Under the pieces are notes generated by a model, which saw nothing but the letters and a program-made list of their open reading frames with translations, was not told the origin of the DNA and ran no database searches. From Sabethes cyaneus (lineage: Eukaryota; Arthropoda; Insecta; Diptera; Culicidae), in the NCBI RefSeq assembly GCF_943734655.1, contig NC_071355.1:208803603-208867602 (forward strand): a DNA stretch of 64,000 nt, written 5' to 3'. This document shows positions 22,469 through 32,112 of this stretch, piece after piece. The position numbers and the translations under genes are program-made. Position 1 is the stretch's first letter; every line of letters begins with the position of its first letter.

Positions 22469-24186
22469 ATTTGTAAAAACCGAAACAGGAACTTGAAACT
22501 ACGATAGATGATGTTACTTCCTTATGTAGCTTGATTTGTTTAAAAGTTTAGATATTTCACAAAATAAACTTACAGTTTAGTTCAATGTAAAAAAAACAAT
22601 AAGTAACAAAAACACGTGAAACTGAGAAGAGAATTCCTGTTCTGTCAGTTTCAGCTTTTAGTTCGGCCTCCAAATCAGAGTTGCCAGGTTATTTCAAAAA
22701 TTTAAATTTAAATTCTAGATAGAATTAACGAAAAGGCGGATGTCGTAAATGTAAACAAAACGGGCGAGAGTTATTTTTTGCTGGAACAGCATAAGTAGGA
22801 AAATCCAGGAAATCCTTGGGAAAATCAACACTCCCCGCTTTGTTTATGCTTGCGGCATTCGCCTTTCTGTTAATTTATTATACTGCGGCGTTTATTACAA
22901 ATCCTCCTGCTGCGACGGTGATAATGCGCTCAGGAGATAAAATTTAGGTTTTCTGGTTTGTGGCTTGACAAAATATCAGTTTTGTAACGTGTTTTTAGTG
23001 GAAAATAATTGATTTGCTAAATTTTCAAATACTAAATTACTACAATAAATCATGCGGTTACCTTTTGGTGGTTTGGTTCAGATTTTTGTTGCAAACTGCA
23101 ATAATGCTTTATCTCAACTGATGGGATCTCAAGAATTTATATTAAGGCGGAACCGAAAGTGGCTAACGTTATTGTGTTAGTGCGACAAACACTGTACTGT
23201 ACATCTCATGTGTTCGTTAAAAACCTAAACGTTTATTTGAATATTGCATTAGTATTGGTAATACATGTCAAATAGCGGAGCTTGCAAACAAAAAAACCTG
23301 ATCCGCAGCCAACCGCACTGACTACAAATTTCCCGAAAAATGGTTTGTTTTCTTTATCAGGGCATTCCGATTCAATCAAAATTAACAGCAGCAACTGAAT
23401 AATGCGTAGGATCACTAGGATGTTTAATTAATCCGCTTGCATCGGATTGCGTTTTTGATTCCTGCTTTTGCGTTTTGTTTGTTTACTTCACTCTAAGCTC
23501 ATTGATGCGGCGAAAGTTGAAAGCTCTTTAAAAGCTTATTGATGTGGCGAAAGTTTGATACTGTGTTGCTGCTTTTTCGGAAATCGCTAGTTCAACGAAA
23601 TATGTGCGCAACCAAATATCTATTAACTAATTCCAAATTATGCATTGGTCGCTTTTATGAACACGTAAAGATCGATATGATCAGTAAAATTTATTTTCTG
23701 TGATTAGCAATTATGTTTTTCTGAGCGTTTATTGATACATCGATAAATTCGCAGATCGATAAATTGAATTACAAGTTTTAGTAAATGATAACAGCGCTGG
23801 AAGCACTGATTACGTGGCGAAAGCGTGCTCTGCCAATACAGATGCATTTTTAAGGCGCAATACATCCTTCGAATGGTATTGCGATTATTATCTAAAATTT
23901 TTCTTTCGTATAGGTTAAGTTGTGCGCCTAACAGTTGCGCGCAGCTCTGTTCTGGTTGCTCGCAGTCAAAGTATCTCTTTTACACTCACACGAAATCTCG
24001 TAAGAAACTGTCAACGCAAGAGTGATGAGAAAAGCAACAATATTTCTCTCTCGCTCATCACCTGAATGCTAGGGTAGCTTGCTTCGTGTTTGTCCGTTCA
24101 AACATGGACCAATTTTTTACAAACGCAATCAGCATTTAAATTTTATCATTTTCGGTTAACGTAAGACATTGCAACTGTGTTGTTTG
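22469..24186. other. Intergenic; UTP18 upstream region and scattered repeats
   Basis: No gene is supported. The UTP18 promoter must lie in the first few hundred bases; no TATA box is evident. A CAGAGTTGCCAGGTT motif near 22675 resembles the GTTGCCA ends seen at 4290 and 28598. Near 23500-23560 a GATG(C/T)GGCGAAAGTTTG unit appears twice. The rest is AT-rich and unrecognised. Confidence 0.4.
22875..23085. repeat. Interspersed repeat, copy 2 (pair with 18595-18860)
   Basis: Same order and orientation of blocks as at 18595-18860: CGGTGATAATGCGCTCAGGA, AAATTTAGGTTTTCTGGTTT, CAGTTTTGTAACG, AATTGATTTGCTAAATTTTC and TTTTGGTGGTTTGGTTCAG. A deletion removes the CGCGAGATAAACGC part. Confidence 0.6.
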
Positions 24187-24310
24187 TAAAGGCCCAGACA
24201 CAATGCATACGGATTTTACTACGTTGCGGAAATTTGACAGAAAACCCATGGAAAAACTGTCAAATTGCCGCAACGTAGTAAAATCCGTATGCATTGTGTT
24301 TGGGGCTTAA
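24187..24310. mobile_element. 124-bp palindromic MITE
   Basis: Two 54-bp arms, 24187-24240 and 24257-24310, are reverse complements with about four mismatches, separated by a 16-bp loop. The arm includes ACACAATGCATACGGATTTT and TACGTTGCGG. It would fold into a near-perfect hairpin. No coding capacity. Confidence 0.8.
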
Positions 24311-24528
24311 GTCTGTACGTAATAGAACAAAACAAATGTTATCTAAGCAAAGAATAAGAGCATAAACATAGAAAACTTACACGTGCTTACACTGTCAATA
24401 ATACATGATTTACCTTTGCGCACAACTATATAAAGCTGAAAAACGAAATATTTTCTCGGGAAGCACAATAGCCACTTTCGGTTTCCCCTTAAAGCGGCGG
24501 TGTGGCTGTCAAACCACATACATTGTCT

Positions 24529-25102
24529 ACACGCCTAAAAAATTTGACCCACTTTCACGAAAAGTGGAACAGCTCAAAACAGGCAAACATTTTTTACAAA
24601 CTACAGCAAAGTTTCGTTAATTGGTGGTTCGTTAATTGGGCGGTTCGTTAATTGGGTGTTCGCTAATTGGGCTATATGACAACTTGAATGTCAAAATTGT
24701 ATGGAATTTTCGAGTTTAGAAATTTCTAACAACTGTCAGTCGGCCCAATTAGCGAATCAGCTGGAGTGCAATCGTGCCCAATTAACGAATTCAGGCTGTA
24801 TTTTGAGTAACTCTTACTCCTTTTATGACTTCAACGTAGAAGCTCATTAATGAGCAATATTTACTCAAAAATGAGTGCCATTTCACCTAAAACTGAGTAG
24901 TACTTACACAAATTACGAGTAAATTTAACTCAGTTATGAGGTCGGCCTAAACTACTCAGAATTGAGAAATTTCCATTACTCATATTTATGGGCTGTTCCA
25001 CTTTTTGTCAAAGTGAGTCGGTTTTTACTCATTTTCGAGTTGAAACTCACTCATTTCTGATATAATTTTATTCATTCGAGAGCTAAATTTTTTAAGCGTG
25101 TA
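24529..25102. mobile_element. MITE with ACTCA/TGAGT repeats, interrupted by a second MITE
   Basis: The left end, TACACGCCTAAAAAATTT at 24529, and the right end, AAATTTTTTAAGCGTGTA near 25085-25102, are inverted copies. A second inverted pair, CACTTTCACGAAAAGTGGAA (24551 on) and TTCCACTTTTTGTCAAAGTG (about 24994), lies inside. Between them, ACTCA and TGAGT pentamers recur more than ten times. A separate short repeat occupies 24612-24796. The element ends about 270 bp before the sloth1 start codon and may supply or disturb promoter sequence. Confidence 0.6.
24612..24796. mobile_element. Nested repeat with TTCGTTAATTGGGC ends
   Basis: TTCGTTAATTGG(G) occurs three times at the left, then TTCGCTAATTGGGC. 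The inverse forms GCCCAATTAGCGAA and GCCCAATTAACGAA stand at about 24743 and 24777. It sits inside the element at 24529-25102, so it inserted later. Confidence 0.55.
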
Positions 25103-25370
25103 TGTCCCACTCATTGATTTTGGCTTGCATGAAGAAATGGTTGCCCGGGTCGTTTTTGCTCAAATGTATATGTAACTTGCCGCCTTGACGGAATAAGGTT
25201 CCGCACGGTTGAAACCAAGATTGAAACTATGCTTTGCGCATAAAATGATTAACGTGTATGTTTTTGCTGTCAATTGCTTGAATCACAACATTGTGGTAAA
25301 AAAATAGTGCTAGTGCCGTGAGATTTGGAAGTGTTATGTAAAGAACCGTAGGCACAGCTTAATAAATTAA

Positions 25371-25674
25371 ATGTTCCGTCGCAGTCGGACAATCCAAAAA
25401 GTGCTGGATTACTGGCCAGGCAAAAAAACTTTAGGTATCTACCGATTTCTGCCGCTGTTTTTTGGTTTAGGAGCAGCTTTGGAGTTTTCCATGATCCACT
25501 GGCGAGTCGGGGAAACCAACTTTTGTGAGTAAAACCGCGTTTGCTAATTGACGGAGGAAGTGTAACATTTCCTATGATGCAGATAATACCTTCAAGAAAC
25601 ACCAGGCCAAGGACATCGTTGAAGAGAAACTTCGATTGCATCAATTGGAACCGATTCAGCAAGAAACACACTAA
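25371..25674 (+). CDS. sloth1: Sloth1-like mitochondrial micropeptide (UQCC5 / SMIM4 orthologue)
   Basis: Two exons, 25371-25524 and 25583-25674, join in frame across a 58-bp GT-AG intron (GTGAGT donor) to give 81 residues. The sequence begins MFRRSRTIQKVLDYWPGKKT. It continues with GIYRFLPLFFGLGAALEFSM (one hydrophobic segment), then the IHWRVGETNFYNTFKK block and a charged tail. This matches vertebrate SMIM4/UQCC5, whose PGK..FGIYRFLPFFF and RVG.ETFY motifs are recognisable, and Drosophila Sloth1. The family sits in the inner mitochondrial membrane and helps assemble respiratory complex III. The stop codon is followed after two bases by the start codon of sloth2, so both frames are very likely on one mRNA. 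The split frame is easily missed by gene finders. Confidence 0.93.
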
Positions 25675-25676
25675 AG

Positions 25677-25877
25677 ATGCCCGCCGGAGTGTCGACCAAG
25701 GAATATGTAAAGTTCATGGCGGCTGCTTTGCTGTCCATGTTTGCTGGATCTCAAATCGTACACACTTACTACAAGCCATTGAAGGACCTCAATTACTATA
25801 TAGAACAAGAAATGAGGACGCAGCGAGTGAAAGATGTAGACCAATCAAACACACAAGATAGTAATAATAATGGATAA
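25677..25877 (+). CDS. sloth2: Sloth2-like mitochondrial micropeptide (UQCC6 / BRAWNIN orthologue)
   Basis: A 66-codon frame beginning MPAGVSTKEYVKFMAAALLS and continuing MFAGSQIVHTYYKPL. The MPAGV start, the hydrophobic AALLxMFAG segment and the VHxYYKP block match vertebrate BRAWNIN (C12orf73, UQCC6) and Drosophila Sloth2. The family is an inner-membrane factor needed for complex III assembly. The start ATG lies two bases after the sloth1 stop codon, and no separate promoter is possible in that gap, so translation must use reinitiation, leaky scanning or a related route. The hydrophilic tail (RVKDVDQSNTQDSNNNG) is low complexity. The gene ends 59 bp from the stop codon of the convergent CCDC93. 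Confidence 0.95.
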   Translation: MPAGVSTKEYVKFMAAALLSMFAGSQIVHTYYKPLKDLNYYIEQEMRTQRVKDVDQSNTQDSNNNG

Positions 25878-25936
25878 AAAGTAATACATATATTATTGCT
25901 ATTATGTCCAATTGAATGTAATAATTCTACTGGAAT

Positions 25937-28116
25937 TTACTTATGTTTTCTTTCGTCAGCTGCACTTTTAAGCTGATGGTATCTTATCAAAAGAGCTTCA
26001 TTGCGTTGACATTCGATGGTCAACTGTTTAACGGTAGCAGCGTATTTCCGTTGCTGTTCCACTAGACAGAGTAGTTGAGCGTTTAGACCATCTCGCTTAG
26101 CGCGTTCGTCATCACACTTCTTCTTCACCTTGAAGAAAATACAGTTCAATATTTTTGCTTAGTGCCATCAATGACAGTTTACCTTTGCTTTATTAGTACG
26201 GATTCCTTCGACGATGCTCTCGAATTGTTGTCCAAATTGCTCCCTAGAATTATACGACTGCATCGCACTGCCGTAATTTTCGTAAATAGAATTCAACAGT
26301 GACATTTCCTTCTCCAGATAAAGTTTGGTGTCGTCCAGTGTGTTGTAAAGTGTATAGAACTGCTTCGTTTCCCGGTGTTTTGCACTGACCTGGTTGTAAA
26401 GTTCTAAAAACCGACGTTGATACTGCGCCAGCTCTGTCCGATCGGGGATGTTATCGAGCTGACGGTTAATTGACACGTAGGCACGGTTTTTCTTGGCCAG
26501 CTGCAGGCGTAAAGATTTTAGCTTCTCCTGTTCTCCCTCCAACTGAGTCTGATAGCAAGTAATGTCACTGGAAGGTTTTGCGGTTTCCGCTTTTCTAAAA
26601 TTAAATATATTGTTTTAAAATCCGGTAAACTTTTTGCTATAGGTACGTACTGAATCTGATCCTGCAGTTCAGCCATTTCCTTTTTACAGTTTTCTTTAAA
26701 TAATATCTCCTGACGCTTCATGTTTTCGTTCTGCGCAATCAAATTCTGCACGTAAGACAAAATTTTGTTGTTTTCCTCTCCGATTTCCAGGTTGTCTAAA
26801 TTGTTAATTTCTTCTTCCAGAATAACTTTCTGATTTTGGATGCTCTCGAGCTGCGTTTTACCTTCAGCCATCACATTCTGTAATTGATCAATTTCAGCTC
26901 TGGCTCGCTCCAATTTTTTCTCCGCCGCAAGTTTCGTTGCTAAAAGTGTTTTGATTTTGTTTTGTTCTGATAGTTGGCTAGTGTCAATGGACATTTCTCG
27001 CTTCAGATCTTCATAGTGCTGGTTAAGAGCCGCACGCTCCGCTTCGGTTAGTGCAATCGGTGCAAGATTTTGCTACAAAAGAAAATACCATTTATTATAT
27101 TACTTGAATAGTTTGAATGCATAAATATTACCTCTCCAGCAACTGATAAATTCGTAAATAATTGATCAAAATCAAGCTAAAAATAACGAAAGAAGTAACA
27201 ACAAAAATTGCACACACATCCATCTAACAGATAAGATACCTCCTGCTCAGGTTTCTGCAGCACATTTTGGAAAACATCATCTTCCGATTGCACATCGTCA
27301 AGCTCCGGCATGTCGACATTCGTTTTTACCGAAAAATCCGTAGCTCCGTATTCCATAAGAGTGATTCTTACACGACTCATCACATCATCCGGCCCTTTTT
27401 CCTTTCGTTTAAACTGCCGTTTCGGAATATAGCGATCTTCAATGGCTTTAAGGTTGTTTAACTGTCTGCTGTGAAGGCGCTTGGCTTCGCCGTCCGAAGG
27501 AAGTTTGAAATAATTCTGGAACTGGGAAGCGGCCAACTTTTTCAACCGTTCGGCTTTTTCACTGCGATTCTCAGCCGACCGCTTAACCAACCACTCTATC
27601 ACGGGAAAAATGTTGATAAAATCCAAACCCTGAATCTGATGGGGTTCCAGCTGGAATGGACACTTCATTTTCGGAAGTACTACCACTATTTTTTCGGTCA
27701 GTGAACTGGAAATACATTATAATGAATATCGCAGCTGTGCGAATATTAAAAATATGATTGTCTACATTTTTTGGCCGATAGTTAAATTTTCGTGAAAGAG
27801 AAGATCGACGTCTACATCGTAATCACAAGCTTCGATGCACCAGGTCATTCCGCCGATAATCTTGTCGAATACAGACAAACCCTGAATATGAGCGCGATAG
27901 TAGCCAGCCTGTACGAGAACATCAAGGATGTCTTGTTCCTTGCGTTTGTGCTCTTCATCTTCTCGACGTTCAACCTAGAAAATTGCATTTGACTGATCCG
28001 GTCTTGGCTAAAAGTACTTTTGTTTTTATCACCTGAATTTCGTTTCCTTCGGCATCGAAGCGAGTGGCAAGTTTTATGTTCGGCAGATGCTTTGAAAAGA
28101 TGTTGCGGGCAGTCAT
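25937..28116 (-). CDS. CCDC93: Coiled-coil domain-containing protein 93, CCC complex
   Basis: Seven exons join in frame on the minus strand: 28033-28116, 27766-27974, 27240-27705, 27132-27176, 26651-27072, 26183-26594 and 25937-26128. All have GT-AG introns. The product is 609 residues, close to human CCDC93. The N-terminal NN-CH-like domain carries [40 protein letters not shown] and [15 protein letters not shown] charged linker and long coiled coils (about 270-600) follow, ending with [20 protein letters not shown] and [19 protein letters not shown], both diagnostic. CCDC93 pairs with CCDC22 and COMMD proteins in the CCC complex, which works with Retriever and WASH in endosomal cargo recycling. 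The start ATG begins [20 protein letters not shown]. Confidence 0.94.
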
Positions 28117-29303
28117 GACTCCTTAAACTACACTATTTAAAACCGAAATTGTAAGAATAACTTTATCTACACAGTTTTACGTATTGGAACTTTTACATTT
28201 TCATTTTAAAAATAACTTTAGCTGATAAATAAACAGCTACTAAAGTAAAAAGTACTAACTGTCCAATGAGAATGACATCCAGAGATGCCAGATTTTTCTA
28301 AAAAAAATTGCAACTACTTGAAAACGTCGGAAACCTCGGAAACGGACAAACTACTCAAGGATGCCAGTTTTCTTGATTTACTATTAGCCAGACTAATCCA
28401 ACGGGGGGATGGCACGGTATTCGCTATGACGGCGTTGGTGATATTTTTCAGGGTTTTGCGTGAGAAAAAAAGAAAGGGAAGTATTTATTTTTGCTTTTGT
28501 CATCACGCACACGTCGACAGTTCGGCATGGAATTTTTTGTAAATGCCAGCAGCCTACAAAATCTTTTTCAATGCCGTCATCGCGAATAGGACTCAGAGTT
28601 GCCACCAGGGGGCTGATATGACGTCACATTTTCGTTGCTCACATGAAAAAGGCGGCAAACGCAAAGCGATTTCACAAAACGAATTCGACTAACCATTTTC
28701 ACAGTTTCATGTATTTCGCATCAATTGCCTGCCTGACATTGGCTATGTAATGCTAATACCTTGGCTAAAATCAAACTAACTAAAACTAAACTAAAACTAA
28801 CAAAATTTAACAATTTACACATCCGACGAAGTAAATCAATAGCTTACGTGTTAGATAAGCTTAATATATACTTATAACTTATACATGCAGATGCAGCCAA
28901 GCAGATTCTTTTTGTGACGATTTCAAGCTGTCAAAAAAGTGAGCATCGCGTTTTGATACCAAAGAAACGGACAATATAAGATAAGATATATTCGTTACCC
29001 TATAAAGAAAAGTAATTTCTTGAAGTAAATCCAGTAAATCACGTGAATAAATATTTGAACCGTTTATATTTTTGGCAACAGTGTAAGCTGCTCGAAATAT
29101 GCTATTTATGTTTTATTTATGTTTTGCGCAAAGCGCGTGCTGTACGTAGACGGTAGACGTAGACTCGGAAGCAAAAAAAGCAAACCGCCTTCTGCTTTGT
29201 ACGGCTTATTTTCTTCAAAAAGCTGTTTATTTTGTTCAGTGAAAATTAAGCCCGTTTACCAGTGAAATAAGAAAACGTGTCATTCAGCAGAGTAGTGTGG
29301 AAA
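28117..29303. promoter_or_regulatory. Divergent promoter region between CCDC93 and PRMT5
   Basis: The 1.19 kb between the two start codons must hold both promoters. No TATA box was assigned. Repeat-like motifs CCAGAGATGCCAG (28268) and CAGAGTTGCCACC (28598) suggest an old insertion with GTTGCCA-type ends of about 340 bp, but the pair is in direct orientation. An AT-rich stretch, 28750-29080, shows nothing else. Confidence 0.4.
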
Positions 29304-31233
29304 ATGTCAGACCACAAAGTTCCAATTTCAATCTCGCTCAATCAGGACACTGTGTACGAGTTGGAGACAGCAATCGAAAATGCTGTCAAATTGAACTACC
29401 ATTCCATTACGATTCCGGTAGTACATCGTCGGTTTGAGAGAGAGTTCCTAGAAGAACCGTTGAAGACTAGTCACAATCGTTTTACTCGATCCGATTTATT
29501 GCTTACTTCATCTCAGTGGCTAAATCGAGTGATCTGTCGGCTAAGTAGCAATGTTGATTGTGATTCCGAAGATGAGACCGTCCGAAAGCGTGGCGAAGCG
29601 GCTATGAGACAGGAACTGTCTTTTGCTGAACATTTGGTTCAAAATGGATATATCATAATACGCTTAAAGAATGCAAACTGTGCCAATCTGGCACGGATTA
29701 TTGGCTACGGATTGAAGGGTGTTTTGCTGGCTGAACTGCCGATGAGTAGCCCCAAGGCTGCCCAAAAAATGTGGCGCAGTGACTTAAACAATGAACTACA
29801 ACCCAGCGATCCCTGGACTTGGTGGAACAATTTTCGATCCTGTGCAGATACTGATGTGCATATTAAAGTTGCCTTGGAGTTGACAGCGGATATCCCGAAT
29901 AAGCAGGAAATTTATCGCTGGCTCGGTGAGCCAGTCGATGCCATCGTAATATCGTCCAACATCTTTCTTACCAATTCCAACAACTATCCGGTTCTATCGA
30001 AGGCTCATCAGGAATTGTTGGTGCTGTTCCATCGTACATTCAGCTGCCATTTCATTCTCAAAGCTAATCCGGAGGATAAACGTTTAGTTCATTATTCGGA
30101 CTACATCAAATATATTTTACGCAATAATTTTGTAAAAGATCCCATGCAGGGTTATGACGATTTGCTGGAAGTTCCGCTGCAGCCCTTGTATGACAACTTG
30201 GACAGTTTTACGTATGAAGTTTTCGAAAAAGATCCAGTCAAATATATTCTGTATCAGAATGCAATTGAAGAGGCTCTCCGTGATCGCGTTCCGACGGAGG
30301 AAATAGAAACACGTACGTCCATAATTATGGTTGTCGGTGGAGGCCGAGGACCTTTGGTTCGAGCTGCACTTAACGCTTCGCTAATCAGCAAGCGCAAGAT
30401 TAAGCTGTACGTCATCGAAAAGAACCCAAATGCGATTGTTACTCTCAGTGCCCTGATCGCGGAACTGTGGAAGGATAAAAACATTGAACTGATATCGACT
30501 GATATGAGGGAATTCGAACCGCCGGAGAAAGCTGATATTCTCGTTTCGGAATTACTCGGGTCGTTTGGAGATAATGAATTATCGCCTGAATGTTTGGATG
30601 GTGCGCAGAAGCATTTGAAGCCGGATGGGATCAGCATACCTTGTTGGTTTAATTTGATTCTGTTTGAAACACAAATTTTAATGGTTTATTTTTTTAACAG
30701 GCAAATCCACATCCTATATAAACCCATGTATGACATCTAAAATTTACAACCAAATCCGCTCTCTGGAGAAATGCAATCACACTAAAGATCGTATAGTTAG
30801 CTCTCGCTGTATGGAAGGCTCGTACGTGGCCTATTTGAAGAATGTTTATCATATCGACAATCCGCAGCCGTTGTTCGAATTTGTTCATCCCAATCGGGAT
30901 AAGGTAATGGACAACTCTCGCTACCGAACGGTGCGCTTCAAGGCATCGCTGGATTGTGTCATGCACGGAATTGCCGGCTATTTCGATTCCGTGCTGTATA
31001 AGGACATTAACATCAGTATTCACCCGTTCACGCACACCAAAGGAATGGGATCGTGGTTTTCGATGTTTTTCCCCCTGTTCGAGCCAATGCAGATCCGAAA
31101 AGGAGAGGAAATCGTTATCAACTTCTGGAGATGCGTAGCTTCGCATAAGGTTTGGTATGAGTGGAATGTGACCGCACCCCGGCAGACCCACATTCACAAC
31201 GTTCAAGGACGGGGACAACCGATTTGGAAATAG
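29304..31233 (+). CDS. PRMT5: Protein arginine N-methyltransferase 5 (capsuleen)
   Basis: Two exons, 29304-30642 and 30701-31233, join in frame across a 58-bp intron to give 623 residues. After the N-terminal TIM-barrel half comes the conserved PLQPLYDNLDSFTYEVFEKD block, with the Phe (F307) that marks type II enzymes. The SAM-binding loop is VGGGRGPL (G345-P350). The double-E loop SELLGSFGDNELSPECLDG carries catalytic E416 and E425, nine apart as in the human enzyme. The C-terminal beta barrel runs HPNRDKVMDN to FWRCVASHKVWYEW. PRMT5 makes symmetric dimethylarginine on Sm proteins and histones together with MEP50/valois. The open frame extends upstream only to a GTG at 29277, so the ATG at 29304 (context GGAAAATG) is the start. 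The exon junction yields IPCKSTSYINP, with Cys where Tyr is usual. A poly(A) signal lies at about 31439. Confidence 0.95.
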
Positions 31234-32112
31234 ATGGGCTCTATCGAATAGATGCCATACTAGACTAGATTTTAAAGTTGACATCGAAACACCGTACCCG
31301 ACAGCTTATAAAAATATTTGATCCAATTTAATTGAGATTCAAAAGCTAAGTTTTTTTCATTTTCATACATTTAGATACCAAAATATCGCATTTTTGTACT
31401 TTAAAATAGCCCATGAACAATTTCGTTTCCCAGCTAAAAATAAATGACTGCTCACAAACAGTTACAACCTAATTTGTTACACATTTTACGCAATTTAACT
31501 AAAATATACGGGTTAAACATCAGATAAAAGTTTTTGATCGAATAATAGTTTTATATTTACCGATGATAGCCTCAAGATACCACACCAATCTAAGAAACCA
31601 GTCGTCGTATGTTGGTCGATAAATGCCGTAAGCCTGTGGGTTACTGGACCGGTCAGGGTCAGTTGGAACTTGCACTAACCAGATAACCTTCGCCTTCGCT
31701 TACCGGGCTTAGGGTCGATACCTGTTGATACCTGTAGAATCGGCACCAGCAAGATCCTAATTATGATGTACCTACTGGAAACTAGGGAATATGGATGGAT
31801 GCTATAGGGTTGACATCTGTGTTATTACATTACCATAGGTAAGTAAGTAAGTTCTCGAAACGCGAGTAGACTAATGGCACGGCTGCCTTCCGTCCTAGTA
31901 AAACCATGGCTGGTCTCTAAGTACGTTCGAAGCTCGTCACCGACATGAAAGTCGGTGGTTGTAGGCTCAGACCTCTGCACCCTGTCCCCGCGAAGGATAG
32001 AGGTACAACCCTCGCATGACATCACTGCTTGCATACATAACCGCGGGATTATAAAGGCTACTACACATTACAAGCGGAAATAGCGGCTTAAACTTTAGTA
32101 ATGAGTCCAGCA
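31234..32112. other. 3' flank of PRMT5 and LINE/SINE debris
   Basis: AATAAA at 31439-31444 is the likely PRMT5 poly(A) signal. Around 31600-31620, CCAGTCGTCGTATGTT matches the tRNA-related head of the SINE copies at 43679 and 51590, so a SINE scrap is present. From about 31850 the sequence may be the 5' untranslated region of the LINE that follows. No gene is supported. Confidence 0.4.

Noticed and set aside
24840..25100. CRISPR-like or direct repeat array of ACTCA units
   Set aside because: Units are short, irregular and bounded by inverted ends; the genome is eukaryotic.
29277..29303. Upstream in-frame extension of PRMT5
   Set aside because: The frame opens at GTG, not ATG; the ATG at 29304 has a good context and gives the expected length.
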